A DNA stretch of 64,000 nt from Ureibacillus galli. Lineage in GTDB: Bacteria; Bacillota; Bacilli; Bacillales_A; Planococcaceae. The notes under the pieces were generated by a model that did no database searches, was not told the origin of the DNA, and saw only the letters and a list, made by a program, of their open reading frames with translations. A program made the position numbers and the translations under genes. Shown one piece after another: positions 63,599 through 64,000 of this stretch; the stretch's first letter is position 1; each line of letters opens with the position of its first letter. The stretch is taken from contig NZ_JACSQA010000008.1 in the NCBI RefSeq assembly GCF_014836845.1, positions 1-64,000 on the forward strand. The letters are read 5' to 3'.

Positions 63599-64000
63599 CT
63601 ATAATGCGGCATCATCTACAGAGTTTAAATATCCCTCAATAGCACCAATTACCGATTCCACACATCCATCTTCAAATGGGGAAATTAATCCTGCTTCTTT
63701 TACTAATTTCGTAAACGACATGGAACCACCCAAGCCACATAAGTGAATATAATCTTTCCACGCTGCTTCGAAATCTTCTCTTGAACGTTTCCAAAATTGG
63801 AACGCACAAACTTGAGCTAATGTATAATCAATATAATAGAATGGACTACCGTAAATGTGCCCTTGGCGTTGCCAGAATCCGCCTGTCTCTAAATATTCAT
63901 AACCGTCGTAATCGCGGTGAGGTAAATATTTTTCTTCAATATCCTTCCATGCCTGTTTACGTTGAGCCGGTGTCATTGCTGGATTTTTATAAACAACATG
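63599..64000 (-). CDS. M3 family oligoendopeptidase, C-terminal part
   Basis: The last 133 codons of a gene that continues beyond the window edge; the frame stays open to 64000. The sequence matches the C-terminal helical region of M3-family oligoendopeptidases (PepF/carboxypeptidase-related): YYIDYTLAQVCAFQFWKRS contains the conserved tyrosines near the active-site cleft. The HExxH zinc motif would be encoded outside the window. A terminator follows the stop codon. Confidence 0.9.
   Translation of the reverse strand, partial: HVVYKNPAMTPAQRKQAWKDIEEKYLPHRDYDGYEYLETGGFWQRQGHIYGSPFYYIDYTLAQVCAFQFWKRSREDFEAAWKDYIHLCGLGGSMSFTKLVKEAGLISPFEDGCVESVIGAIEGYLNSVDDAAL

Overview
The window looks like chromosomal core sequence of a low-GC, rod-shaped member of the Bacillales. 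AT-rich intergenic DNA, AGGAGG-type ribosome binding sites, frequent TTG/GTG starts and block synteny with Bacillus subtilis all point that way. Gene content and protein flavour suggest the Caryophanaceae/Planococcaceae (Lysinibacillus or Ureibacillus type); the family is my inference, not proven here. I see no transposase, integrase, prophage, CRISPR array or restriction system.

Layout. 1-971 (minus): the 5' end of a 16S rRNA gene preceded by eight tRNA genes (Asn-Glu-Asp-Gln-Lys-Leu-Arg-Gly) behind a consensus promoter. 1123-18695 (almost all minus): a block colinear with B. subtilis ddl-murF-cshA-ydbS-ydbT-ydcA-acpS-ydcC-alr-mazE-mazF-rsbTUVW-sigB-tex-sprT. It covers D-Ala-D-Ala and UDP-MurNAc-pentapeptide synthesis, a DEAD-box helicase, a toxin-antitoxin pair and the general stress sigma factor. 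The stressosome genes rsbR and rsbS and the feedback phosphatase rsbX are absent. 18864-25770: cell envelope genes (rodA/ftsW, cardiolipin synthase, a VanY-type carboxypeptidase, a YidC insertase) plus an unknown protein and a YwqG-like protein. 25911-29671: an AraC-type regulator, a LytTR regulator and an acetyl-CoA hydrolase/CoA-transferase. 29743-35654: small stress-like and membrane proteins, GNAT, YpuA, CvfB, MntR, ComFB, ExoA and MurB. 35682-39700: a thiol/quinone-stress neighbourhood (YodB-like HxlR regulator, azoreductase, DsbA/FrnE-like protein, Rieske oxidoreductase). 39747-48287: Mn-pyrophosphatase, an RpiR regulator, a NiaP-like MFS carrier, thrC-thrB, ZupT, PAP2 and an HmoA-type heme monooxygenase. 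48344-52204: a YclNOPQ-type catechol-siderophore importer with two Fur boxes. 52469-64000: a lipoprotein, a POT peptide transporter, HflX, PutP, a methyltransferase, the DUF47/Pit phosphate system, an AI-2E family permease and the 3' end of an M3 peptidase gene cut by the window edge.

The points most worth attention are: the stripped-down sigB operon with a well-matched autoregulatory SigB promoter before rsbV; a structured ~165-nt leader on cshA; paired palindromes at the yodB-like promoter; two nested palindromes before the RpiR gene; strong Fur sites on the siderophore genes; and three short genes (43, 34-35 and 57 codons) with good ribosome binding sites. I did not find a convincing wholly new multi-gene system; the window reads as well-conserved housekeeping DNA with a few lineage-specific alterations.
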